This document shows, piece after piece, positions 40,018-50,699 of a stretch of DNA of 64,000 nt. The DNA is from Mesaphorura yosii (taxonomy: Eukaryota > Arthropoda > Collembola > Poduromorpha > Tullbergiidae): NCBI GenBank assembly GCA_009869945.1, contig WIXG01000177.1, positions 1-64,000 on the forward strand, in the 5' to 3' direction. The position numbers and the translations under genes were made by a program. The notes under the pieces are model-generated. The model ran no database searches and had not been told where the DNA came from. It saw only the letters and a list, made by a program, of their open reading frames with translations. Position 1 is the first letter of the stretch; each line of letters begins with the position of its first letter.

Positions 40018-41249
40018 TTAGAAGCCGCCGCCTCGACGTGCTCCCGTTTGAAGGATGGCAAGCAGTTTTTGCTAAAACGGGAAAAGGCAACATGAATTTG
40101 ACAGGGAATTCTTTCTCTGCCCAATTTTAGTCGTGCAAACCTTCAGCAATTCATTTTGAAGTTTCTGGATTTCCATTTCCCGAGCGTGTGAGCGACTCGT
40201 GCCCTCGCGTGCGTCGTCCTCCTTCGCCCGCTCCTTCGCCGCCTTTCTTTCCAGCTCACCGATGGATGACTCCAGCTCTTCCTGCTCCTTCGTGAGTTCC
40301 TCCAGTTCCCCTTGAAGCTGATCCACCTTGTACAAACTCCAGAGCACCTTGTTCATTCCTGTAACGCAAGAAATCAAAGAATTATAATTCAGGCGCCTAC
40401 TCAGAGAGTAGAATCAAAACATGTTATCCACTTACCGTATAAAATTGCGCTTTTGTACACAGACAGAAAGCCGTCCAGCGTGGCCAGACTTTCGTCACGA
40501 ATTCGGAGCAGACACAATCCTCGCTCGCCACAGATGACAGCCGCCTGACGAATCAGTTCATCTGGAAATTGGAAAAGATAGGATGGATGATTCAATTCGA
40601 TTCCAACTCCAACATCGTTCGTAAAGCAAATTAATATTAGGCGGTACCAAAGCATTGACGGTAGAGTTCTCGTCTCGCTGGGCAGATTCCAAAGGCCTTC
40701 GCTCCACTTTTGACCAGACGTGACTCCAGATTCTCTCTCAAGTGGTGCACGTCGAATCGCGTGGCTGGAGAGGAGGCGACCTGGAAAAGGACCCGAATTG
40801 TGGAATTATCTGAAGACTCAGCGAAGGAGAAAAGAAGTTTGAAGGAAACAAAAGATTAAACTTACCTGTTGACGCCAAACTCTGTTGTAGGCATCGATCC
40901 ACTCCCTCGGCGGGAGGAGAAAGTCCAGAAACTCCTTCGATTCTTGACTGCGAAGTGCGCACTCCGCCTCCAATCTGGCTGGAATGAAAGGACCGACAGC
41001 CAACTGATCATACTGGACAGGCAAAGAGGAATCCCGGGTTGATGCACATTAACTTTTGTTATTATTTGAATATTCTACTGCCTTCGTCTAATTAGGTGAT
41101 TCAGCTCACGAGCTCACCTTGATGACGAGGGATGGTTTGACGGTTTCCACAATCGACACAATTTCCGGGTGGCCGTACTTCAGCAAAGTCTGGGCATCGA
41201 TCTTCTTGAACATCTGACGATACATGACGCTGTCGTCCATTGAGTACAT
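40018..41249 (-). CDS. DNALI1: Axonemal dynein light intermediate chain (p28 family)
   Basis: DNALI1/p28 is a light chain of single-headed inner-arm dyneins in cilia and flagella. Exons in transcript order: 41249-41118, 41012-40866, 40780-40648, 40561-40436, 40358-40141, 40071-40018. The product is 269 residues, the normal family length. Family landmarks run in order: TLLKYGHPEIVS, FLLPPREWIDAYNRVW, VASSPATRFDVHHLRENLE, GICPARRELYRQCFDELIRQ, CGERGLCLLRIRDESLATL and AILYGMNKVLW. A long Glu/Lys-rich coiled coil (about residues 185-250) includes LQGELEELTKEQEELESSIG. The final short exon encodes a Gly/Arg-rich tail. A second ATG three codons downstream is an alternative start. Its presence implies a motile-cilium or flagellate-sperm lineage. 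Confidence 0.95.
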
Positions 41250-41278
41250 CTTGCTTGGAGTTTACTGAAAGTTTGCAC

Positions 41279-41482
41279 TGATTAAAACTAGCGACTGATG
41301 ACTCTTCTTTTTTGTACGCACAGAACTGACAAATCAAAGATGTACAAAATCACAATTAAAATTTTCGATCGCGCACTCCGGTATAAAAATGCAAACTATA
41401 AAAGAATGGAAGTTGAAGCCGATGCAGCAATGCTTGTTTGCCGTCGTCGCTGAGAGTTTTGGAAAATACGTGTAATAATGTG
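41279..41482. repeat. Copy A of a duplicated non-coding module (DNALI1 promoter side)
   Basis: Lies 30-230 bp upstream of the DNALI1 start codon, so it covers the likely promoter and 5' UTR. It shares collinear blocks with 38249-38490, including an exact 24-nt match at 41431-41454 and CTGATGACTC / TTGTACGCAC around 41294-41321. Confidence 0.7.
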
Positions 41483-41682
41483 CTTCTTTGTAGGTTCGTT
41501 TCTGATGATGGTGCCAAGCGAATTCAAAGAAGTGCTGTACTACTGGAAGTTGTGTTTGCGATCCCAGTTACCGTTTCAATTAATGTCAATGGCAGTTGGA
41601 TTTTATCGAGTTGTCCTTTAATCATTTCAGTTGATGTTTAATGACAAGATGTTCATGTCAGAGTCAAATGAATGTCTGGAGT

Positions 41683-43406
41683 CTAGCCGGTTGTGCACGG
41701 CAACAAATTGTAGTTCAGACTGAATCCCAGGTCCGGACCCCAGCCGTCGGAGTCCCAGTTGGTCGCTCCCGAACAGAACGTAATCATCAGGGGCAGACTC
41801 GTGCAGTTCACTGCGGCAGAAAAACAAGATTACACCAGACCTGGTTCGCCAAATCAATGGAGGCAGGCACTTAAAGAATTGCAGTCAGTAATTTTGATTT
41901 TAATTGCGCCTACCCTGCAGCATTCCGTTATTGAGCGTCTCTCCACAGAACTTCATGCCGTTGGCGAGAAGAAAGTCTTCGCTGCAGTCACTCGGAGCGA
42001 TGCCTGCACGTGTGAGAAAATTCAGTTAATCCCTGGCTGCAATGACACGATCTCTGGTGTAGGTGCGTACCTGAAAGCTGGAAGGTGCCTTCGGTGAGGA
42101 GCAGGTTGCAATAGCCGGTCTTTGGCTGGAAGCAAATGTTGACGCAGTAGTTGTTCAGGAGCTGCCCCTGTCCGCCATTGAAGTTGTACGTCTCGATCGT
42201 TCCGGAAACGTCCCGTAGGAACTGCGAACAAATCAAAGTCAATGATCGCACCAGGAAAGAGGGCAGGAATTAAAAATTGCAGGAGACGTAGGGCGTAGGA
42301 GAGCGGGACTGACTTGTGTGCAGCCGGCCGGAGCGGCGCATGCGTCCGTCGGCTTGAATTCGACGACTCTGATTTTCCAACATCGCTGGTCCGAATTCGC
42401 AGCCAAGTTGAAGGTGATCTTGACGGAGCCAGTTGCTCCGCTTAAACTGAGATAATCTGTCAAGAATTATGCATACGTAGAGCCTAAAATCACTATCAGC
42501 AATTCCGATTGCTGTGGCGCTCACCGTTTTGACCTGTGTTATTTCCACAAAGAATCGGGTAGGTGGATTTCACGCCGGGGACAGTGACAACCATGGAGTC
42601 TGTCGTACACGACCCATTCGACGGGCCATCAAGCAGGAATTTGTCGTACTCCAAGTACAGCTCAGATGCCTGTGGAACACGTATAAAATTACCGTAGTAA
42701 TTTAACTAAAATCTCTTGCAAACGCCACTGACAAATGCATAGTCAGGGTCTACTCACGCCTGCCAGTAGAGCGATGGTGATTGTGCAGCTGAGCGGGCCC
42801 GACGTGGCGGACGGCCATCCGGGATTGACGATGTACGTGTTGTTTATCGTGATCGAAGACCCGCACCCCGCCGTCACTGCACCAGCCAAACAAAGCACAT
42901 AGTCAGGCTCAGTAAAAGCCTGAAAGGCGGAGGAGAGTCTAAAGATTCTTACGGACGCAGCAGACTCCGTAACTCCCGGCGCAAGGTCCGGCTGGGCTCC
43001 CACCTAGGTTTTGGCACTCTCTAATCGAGAAACACACGCCCACCTCGCCCGTCGTTGCGTTGCAGGGCACGTTCTCGAACGAAATGAGACTGAAGATCCC
43101 GCCTGACACGATTGAGCGCCTCGCCTCCCGCGACGAAGTGTTCAAGAAGTCGGAGCCGCCCGCGTCGGCGTGCACTCCAAGCGAGCTACTTGTCCGGGAC
43201 GTCGTCGTCACGCTGTGTTTACTTGAATTATTCAGACTGTTTCGGACCGAAGCAGGGGCAGGTCGAGAACCGACCCGTGGAGCAGCAATTAAGGAGTGGC
43301 TGGTTCCGATGAGACACAGCACGAGCACGACTGCCAGAGTGAGCACTGGGCAGGGAGAGATTAAGGGTACTGGCAGCACTGGGATGCTGGAGCGCCTGAA
43401 CCTCAT
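41683..43406 (-). CDS. Secreted protein with N-terminal cysteine cluster and two CUB-like domains
   Basis: Exons in transcript order: 43406-42953, 42876-42758, 42669-42525, 42456-42314, 42221-42071, 42003-41914, 41810-41683. The product is 409 residues. The start gives a basic N-terminus followed by a hydrophobic signal segment (LTLAVVLVLCLIG). A Ser/Thr-rich linker of about 60 residues follows, with an RR site before SIVSGGIFSLISF. A compact cluster comes next: NVPCNATTGEVGVCF, then REC, GPCAGSYGVCC. A first CUB-like domain starts at AGCGSSITINNTYIVNPGWP and ends near FNLAANSDQRCWKIRVVEF. A second starts at CTQFLRDVSGTIETYNF, with NYCVNICFQPKTGYC and the closing LPLMITFCSG and LNYNLLPC. I know this architecture from large uncharacterised families in crustaceans and insects. 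It is probably extracellular, and its function is unknown. Confidence 0.85.
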
Positions 43407-44712
43407 TTTGCAGAATGTGTAAATGCGCAGGATGGGCAGCAGCATGGCCGGAAGCCAGTTTGCTAGACGGCACCGCGAGAGGAAGGGCAATGAGTAAGGA
43501 GCATGGTTTCTCTCTTCCTGCAACACAAACACAAAGAATACGCATATGTTGCCTGTGCGAGCCTTGCTGTGCCAAACCAAGCCGGCAATCAGCAATTCGC
43601 AAGCATCGGCCACCTCGTTTGCTCGGCTAAGCCAAGGTGAAGGTGAGCTGATTAGCAATGTATATGCCGGTTTATTGTAAGTGGCGTAGCGGTAGCATGA
43701 GGCGTTCAATTAGGACCATAACAGGACTCTGCTCCCAATTCGAAGTGAAATTTGTAGGACGCCGATGACGACGGAAGTCAAATTATTATAATGGCCGGCA
43801 ATTGACCCAATTGTCAAGTCGTTCGTCAGAAGAGTGACTCCAAAGGAGTCAAGTCAAGCCGACAGAAGTCGAAGAAGCGTAAGACTGAATGGATTTAATT
43901 TATTTTGACATTTTCTAGACGTACACTTACGAAAACTGCAAAAATTGCAAAATGCATGGCGTATAAGTACAAATGAAATTACACACGCTAGTTAAAGCCT
44001 CACGCCCGCCACGACGGACGTACACAGAAACTAACAAACTAAAATACTTCGTTAAGATGGCTAATTAAATGCAGATCAGATTCGAGAGAAGTGTAGCGAT
44101 GAATGGATGGCACGGCTGCGAATGGCGAGCTTTTCTGGCTTCTTGTGTTCTGGTCGGGCAGGTAGGTGACTTTGACGTGGGCTTTTACGCTTAATTGGGC
44201 AGAGTTCGACTTCGACATGAAGAAAATCGACGGTTGGTTGAAAGATGCATTGGCAAAGGCCTTATCGACAATTTGTACATCTTAGCTATTCGCTACTAGC
44301 TTTCGTGAACTTCTTACAGCAGCTCAGCCTTTCAGTTTTGTGAAATGCAAAATTGCAAAACTTCTTAGCCTTAGGTTAAGAGAAACACGAAACAGAACAG
44401 AAACTTACAACAATGACAATAGACGAGAGACGAAAAGGAACATAAAAGAAGCAGCCAAAAGTTCGAAATGTACAAATTTACACTGAGATTTAGATTCAAT
44501 TGATTTGCTTGGCTGCCTCAAAATAAATTACAAATTCAGCGACTCCTAGACTAAAATTAGTAATTAATAATTCTCAACGATGAGTTAAGTAGGACACTCT
44601 TCTTCACTACGCGCTAATTTACTTTAATTTTCTCCATCGCGTTGGCAAGTGCTTTCCGAGATCCCAGCTGAGTTCACTCCGTTTAAGTATTCACTTGCAT
44701 TAGAAGAGTGAA
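43407..44712. other. Spacer between the CUB gene and the tetraspanin
   Basis: Holds the upstream region of the CUB gene and the likely 3' UTR of the tetraspanin, both read on the minus strand. A minus-strand AATAAA (TTTATT at 43899-43904) could end a tetraspanin transcript with a roughly 0.8 kb 3' UTR. No further exon was recognised. Confidence 0.5.
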
Positions 44713-46139
44713 TTACATTCGGGCTCGTTCGTACGGATACGCAGAGTACGCCTTGGGGTTCTTGGGCTTCGGCGGCTTGAAGTTGTAGAAGAGCAGCGTC
44801 GACGAAATTATTCCGTACAGCTGCACAAGAAGAAAGAAAGGTGTAATTAAAGAAGTCGAAGAATTCCAAAGTAATTTTGCCCGTCGAAAGTAATTAAATT
44901 CTGTACGAGCAAAAATTCTTAATTACCTGCAGGAAAACGAGCGTAATGACGAAAGTTGCCAAGATGTGAAGCTGCTCAAAAATGAAAAACTTAATTTGGC
45001 CCAAACAGCCTTGATTGTACCACAAGGACGAGTCCAGCGACTGGCCGCACGGCCCTGCACCGAGAAACGCAAGAAATAAATGTCAAATGCCTTTCATGTC
45101 AATTTTCTTGGTTGATGCCTGCAAATTGCCGTATATTCGAAAAGGCACTTACTTGCTCCAATTGTTTTGGTGCTGTTTTGCTGAATACAGCATGATTCTG
45201 GGACTCTCTTCTCCTTCGGCCAAGCCTCGGCTTCGAACCAGTCTGAATAGCCTTCAACCCCACAGCACTCAAACTATTTTGGAAGTAAGATTTGACGATT
45301 GAAACCACGATAGAAAATATTGGCACAGTTAAGAGTTCTTTACTTGTTGATGAACGAGATCCCAGGAGGAGGCGAGTCTGTTGCCTGGTCTGTACACGTG
45401 CCGGACAGTAATCAGAAGCTCGTCTCGAACGGAATCAGTCACCTGCTGTCGGTAAATAATTGCAAAGACGGACACGAGGAGCTGCAGACTCAAAATCAGT
45501 ACGACTGTCGCCAAATACTGCAAAAAAAAAGTTTTTGACATTGCAATAAGAATAGCCAACTACCTTCAGAATTTGATTAAGATGCTTCGGACATTCATTA
45601 ATGCTTATTACCGAGAGCAGAAGACATCGAGATTTGATGCAAGCGCCGAAGCACCCGATAAAGCTGACAAACGTCACGAGACCACCAAGTCCAATCAGCA
45701 GGATGCTGAAGCCACGGAATTCCCCACGGTTTGGAATATTGTTCTGCTGGGCGACTCCCGACAGGAATTCCTCTCCGGACTCGTCCTCGTGACTCTGCTG
45801 AAGGAGCATGACGCCAATTCCAAGACAGGCGATTCCAGCAAGCTGAAAGGGCAAACACAAATGCGAGATTACTTAAGCTACTAACTTAACGACAGACGGT
45901 GAATAAAAGTGCGCAGTTTCGCAGCTTACCATTGTCACCAGATTGAAGACGATGAGTGAAACTCGCACACAGCACATTCCTCCATTGTTGGACTCATTTC
46001 TGCTGCTGCTGTTGCTCGTGCTGGCAATTCCGGCGATTCCAGACAGGTGGTGGTTGGTCTTCATGTCTCTGGAGTACCTCGCCTTTACCGCTGCGGAGTG
46101 GCGTGAGTTGTTTGACGCATTGTTGGCTCTCCCAAACAT
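44713..46139 (-). CDS. Tetraspanin
   Basis: Tetraspanins are four-pass membrane organisers. Exons in transcript order: 46139-45930, 45842-45612, 45517-45344, 45267-45153, 45054-44927, 44820-44713. The product is 321 residues. Membrane segments: VSLIVFNLVTMLAGIACLGIG (TM1, across the first intron), FSILLIGLGGLVTFVSFIGC (TM2, followed by GACIKSRC), ATVVLILSLQLLVSVFAIIY (TM3) and LATFVITLVFLQLYGIISS (TM4). The large loop has the diagnostic CCGVEGYSDWF, PESCC, and two more cysteines in RPCGQ and NQGC. The loop ends at the fourth membrane segment and a short basic cytosolic tail. The first ATG gives an unusual Ser/Asn-rich extension of 54 residues. An in-frame ATG at 45977-45975 (MCCVRVSL) gives a standard tetraspanin start and may be the real one. 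A 5' UTR intron donor is visible near 46245. I do not assign a subfamily. Confidence 0.92.
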
Positions 46140-48273
46140 GATTGCTGCCGTGCAGATTGATTCCTAAGTCTTCGCAGCCGATTTCACACTCGCCTAACTG
46201 CTCACAGATCAATCAGAATGAGACAAGCGAGTTCGATGGGCTTGCTTACGGGTTTTGGAAGTACTGCACAAAACAAAAGGTGGACAATTATAATAACTGA
46301 TAAGAACTAAACTCTCAACGTGCCAGTTGGCGTGAATTTGAATTCAGTAGTTGGCAGTTTGACTCACTTACCTAAACTCTAAACCAGGCAACAATATTTT
46401 CGTGACATTCCTCTTCTTTCGCTTGCTGCACTGATCGCAGTGCCAGACTTATTCAACGACTGGAGTCACTGGCCCCTGGACTTGTCTTCCAGCTTTCCAG
46501 CACTTTATTCTAATGATCACTCAGACTAATTTCTATCCAAGCCTTGCCTGCCTGCCTGCCTGCCTGGCGATGTGGAGTGGCCCGTCCGTACAACTTTTGG
46601 AAGAAGCTATAAAACGCAGGAAGTGAAGCCCATAAAGAATAAAGTATTTTTTGTTTACTCAAGTAAAAGCGAGCGTACAAAGAGCGAATGACTGAATAAT
46701 ACGAGAACGGCTGTAATAATCGGGCAGAGCAGTGCAGTGGCGAAGCGTATCGAGGCAGGGAAGGCAGGGAAAGAGACGAAAGAGAAGATGACAAGATGAT
46801 GCGATGCAGAGATATGCCTCCATCGTATGCGTATGGATTTTCGAGGGGTTTTTCAGTAGGAGCAGGCCAGGCAGGGCCGTGAGCACAGCAACGTTAATGC
46901 GGTGCATACCGCATGCGAGCCAGTAGTCGGAATAAATATTATGGCAATAATAAGCCGGGGAAACTGCCTGTACAGCTGCGCTGTGATTGAGTGTGAATGA
47001 GAACTACCACTCGAGATCGAGACTCGACTCGCTTCGTCTTCGTCTTCTGTAGTGTGTCCTCCGTCGCCACGGAATCATTTGGCATTCATGGCTCTCGCTC
47101 CAATAAACTGGAATAAACCACAGCACGATTTGATGCCATCTTGAGATGATCTTCTCCTTCATCGGTCATTAAAATCCGAATCTGATGTCTGAAAGATTCA
47201 AGTCAAAGCCTCTTCCGGTTGTTGTTGTTAAGGCTTAAGCTTATAATTGCGTATTGCGTATTACTCAGCCCGACCCTGGCGGACGCGACAGGGCAGGTCG
47301 ATCCTCGCGTGGTTGAGGTCGATGGGGTCAGGGGTCAGCCGGCGTCCTCAGTTTTCGTACGTATGCATGCGGATTAAGCAATCCGCATGGAAGAAAACAG
47401 TTTCATAGCATTCATGGCTCATTGCTTCAATATTCATGACTGGAATACCGGCTTCGCCTATCGCGCTACCGTTGAAGCTAAATCAAAAGCGAATTCAAAT
47501 TGGAATCTGGTGACCGCCCTTTAGACTGTAGACTGTAGACTTTTACTAGAATTTCAATCAGAGAAGGATTTCAGTGGACTTCAGGATTGAACTGTGGCCA
47601 ACCTGTAGAATGACAGGAATTTTCATTCTGTGGCGAGACTTGTATTCCTTCATCAAAATATCAACGCCTGTCGAATTGGCTCTGCGTTTTTGTGTTTCCC
47701 AAGAGAGAAAAAGTTGAGCTCCAAAATGCGAAATAACAAAGGTAGCGGAGTTCAAACGTGAGCGAAACAAGGAGATTGTCCGATAGACAAGAGACATCTC
47801 TTCATCTCACTCTCATCTGCTCGGGCCGTAAGAGTAGAGTAGACTCGCAGTGAATTCAAACGACGACGTATTCGATCGTCGGTGCTCGAGTCAATAAAAA
47901 TTCACAGCTGGTGGAGCGACCACACAAAAAATTCGCACTTCAAATACTTGCAATATTATCAATGTTATTAGTCTGACATTTAAATTAGTCGTAATTCCCA
48001 ATATGACTGTTTATCGGGCAACCGAAACACGTTGCTTCGTTTGTGCGTGAGTACTGTGAAATACTTTAGTCGAGTTGGCCAGGCCACCTGAAGATCCGAT
48101 TATTCGGACAACCTTCAGTTATTTACGTCAGGTTGAGGTGCTCGGCTCACCTGTGAACTCTTTACTAACTCATTCCACAACCCGCTCAGTCTGACAGCCC
48201 CAAAATCAGTGTAGTGTGTAAAAGTGTAAAATCAGTGTAAACAGTTGGGCAGTGTACATTAGTTTTCGTTAAG
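46140..48273. other. Divergent spacer between tetraspanin and CEPT1
   Basis: About 2.1 kb between genes read in opposite directions, so it carries both promoters and a likely tetraspanin 5' UTR intron at its left end. It has a CCTG microsatellite at 46545-46566. No coding exon was recognised. Confidence 0.5.
46545..46566. repeat. (CCTG)n microsatellite
   Basis: About five tandem copies of CCTG. Shorter CAGG/CCTG runs recur through the spacers of this window, for example near 10270, 16545 and 53035. Confidence 0.8.
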
Positions 48274-48602
48274 GTAAGTACTGCTGATGATAACTGATAA
48301 GGAAACAGAAACAATTATTCTCGCATATCGTATTGTAGTCAGTTTTGGAGAGATCTTCAATCCAACTGATGAATACTTTCATGCTTCCGTTGCCTCAGTG
48401 TCGGAATTTCTAATTTGTTGAGCAAGTTGAATAATTTGAACTGTTAACTAAAAATTACAGTCGAGGAATTACTAAATTACTGAATCAGTAGTGCAGTTAA
48501 CTATTAGAAGTATTTCCACAGGCTCTTGCTCTACTATTACTTCATATTCCAGACTTAATTGCTTTTTCTGACCTCAATTCTATTTGGATTTGCTGTTTGC
48601 AG
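48274..48602 (+). other. 5' UTR intron of CEPT1
   Basis: A strong donor (AAG/GTAAGTA) and a pyrimidine-rich acceptor (GCTGTTTGCAG) bracket 329 bp directly upstream of the start codon, with the start 34 bp into the next exon. Confidence 0.55.
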
Positions 48603-48636
48603 GTGCCCCGTCATATTTGTGCAATCGTAATCGAAG

Positions 48637-50473
48637 ATGGATTCCAAGAGGAGGCGAGGAAGTCGGTTTGGGTATCTTGGAAACTTGGAGTACTTCAGTT
48701 ACAACCGAATCCTGAGTGATAAGCAGCTGAAGAAGTTGAAGGAGCACAAGTACAGCTGTCAGAATGAAAGCCTGTTTGACCCGTACCTCCAACCCTACTG
48801 GAACTGGCTAGTCACCCAGCTCCCGGAGTGGCTCGCTCCCAACCTGATAACCACGATTGGCTTAATTGTAAACATTATCACGAGCTTGATCCTTGTCTAT
48901 CACAGTCCAGATGGAAAACAAGACGTACGTTGACATTGTTGTCGATCATAAACAAAACGATCCACTGCGGACGGCTTCTTGTCTTTGATTTTCATGAGTT
49001 TTGCCTATTTGAATGATTTTTCGTAGGTTCCTGCATGGGCTTCCATTCTTTGTGCGTTTGGTCTCTTCTTCTATCAGAGTTTGGATGCCATCGATGGGAA
49101 GCAAGCTCGACGTACCAATTCTCAGTCTCCTCTCGGAGAACTCTTTGATCATGGCTGCGACTCTGTCTCAACGGGTAACAATTAGCAGCGCCAGTCTTGC
49201 CAACAATCGGACCACCACGTCGGTGGTGATGTCAACTTCTATGATTCTACTTCTTAATTGCAGTGTTCGTCTCTCTCGGAGTGTGCGTCTCCTGTCGACT
49301 TGGGGACACGCCGTGTTTGGTGTTCATGCAGTGTTTTATCGCGATTACACTCTTTTACTGCGCGCATTGGCAGGCCTATGTCGCAGGTTAGCTCAAAATA
49401 TCAACAATTAGGAAATTCAATTCAATGAATTCATTCTCACACTGAATTTTGAAAATCAAATGCTGAATGCCTGGTAAACGTGTTGATTTGGCGTGCAGGG
49501 ACACTGAGATTCGGATGCATTGACGTCACGGAGGCTCAGATTGGGATCATAATTGTCCACCTGATGTCCGCAGCGTTTGGAAATGCTTTCTGGACATACT
49601 CCGTAAGCTACGACAGTCAAAGGCATATTTCGAACCCGAATTCCACCGTAGTTTTTTTTATTTCCAGATGATTCCTGGCTGGGACTTTCCAATTTACTAC
49701 CTCTACGTGCTAGTGGGTCTTGGTGGAGCGCTGCCTGCACTCTATTCCGAGTTTGGGTACATTCTGTACCGAGGTGCGGGCAAGAACGGATCCTCAGTCG
49801 CTGTAAGCTTGTAATTAAAATGTCGAGAAAGTGAGATGACAACTAAATGCTGATTAAAACTTGTGCAGGGCACGAGTGTCCTCTCCCCTGTGATTCCCTT
49901 CAGCTTTGTGATATTTCCGGCTGTTCTGATTGCGTGGAGGAGCGAGGAGAACATTTACGGCGAGAACCCTGCGGTGTACATCCTCATGTTTGGCATGGTG
50001 GCTGCTAAAATCACAAACAGACTCGTGGTAAGTGAATTCCCGCATGCAGATGACTCTTCGACTCTCTTGAAGCCAGAATGACTTGAGTTATGGAGGGATT
50101 TTTTTGTTCAGGTGGCCCACATGACGAAGAGTGAAATGGATTACTTCGACATGGCGCTGCTAGGTCCATTTATGATATTCATGAATCAGTACTTCAACTG
50201 CGTCTTTCGCGAGAAGTATTTGCTGTGGGTGAGCTTGGTAAGTCCCGGCCAATCTATTTCGAATTTCCTCCAAACGTCCCCCAATTATTGAGCTTCTGTC
50301 ATGTGTCGCAGGTTCTGGCGACCGTTGAGTTGTACCGCTACTGCAGCAAAGTGTGTGTGGAGATCTGCGACTCGCTTGGCATTTACCTCTTCCGCATCGA
50401 GACGCCCGACACGATCGCGTCCTCTTCCCGAAAAGTGAGCGCTGCGAAGTCCAACAGTCACAGTCATAGTTAA
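48637..50473 (+). CDS. CEPT1: Choline/ethanolaminephosphotransferase (CEPT1/CHPT1/EPT family)
   Basis: The enzyme joins CDP-choline or CDP-ethanolamine to diacylglycerol in the last step of the Kennedy pathway, in ER or Golgi membranes. Exons: 48637-48924, 49027-49174, 49264-49386, 49499-49602, 49668-49802, 49869-50027, 50112-50237, 50312-50473. The product is 414 residues, normal for the family. The CDP-alcohol phosphotransferase signature DG-2-AR-8-G-3-D-3-D is complete in exon 2 (DGKQARR ... GELFDHGCD, about residues 119-142). Before it come the family N-terminus YKYSC-like [20 protein letters not shown] and [12 protein letters not shown]. Several hydrophobic segments follow, with [13 protein letters not shown] and the tail LFRIETPD. 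A 5' UTR intron (48274-48602, GTAAGT to TGCAG) precedes the start. Choline or ethanolamine preference cannot be read by eye. Confidence 0.96.
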
Positions 50474-50690
50474 GATAACAGTTAATTGCCTATATTAAGT
50501 CACCTTCCAAAGTGGGTGTCGAACACTAAACACAAATGTGAGAAGCCATTAAATGCACACTTAATGTAAACGTAAGCTAGGTGAAGAAACCCGGAAATTC
50601 AACAAATCACAAGTCTAAAATGATCCCAAAATGGTTAACTCGCGTACTTTGTCAAAAATTCGAAGATCGAAAGTAGCGTAGCGTCATTTG

Positions 50691-50696
50691 AATAAA
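50691..50696 (+). promoter_or_regulatory. Poly(A) signal of CEPT1 (AATAAA)
   Basis: AATAAA 218 bp after the CEPT1 stop codon, on the coding strand. Confidence 0.55.
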
Positions 50697-50699
50697 CCC

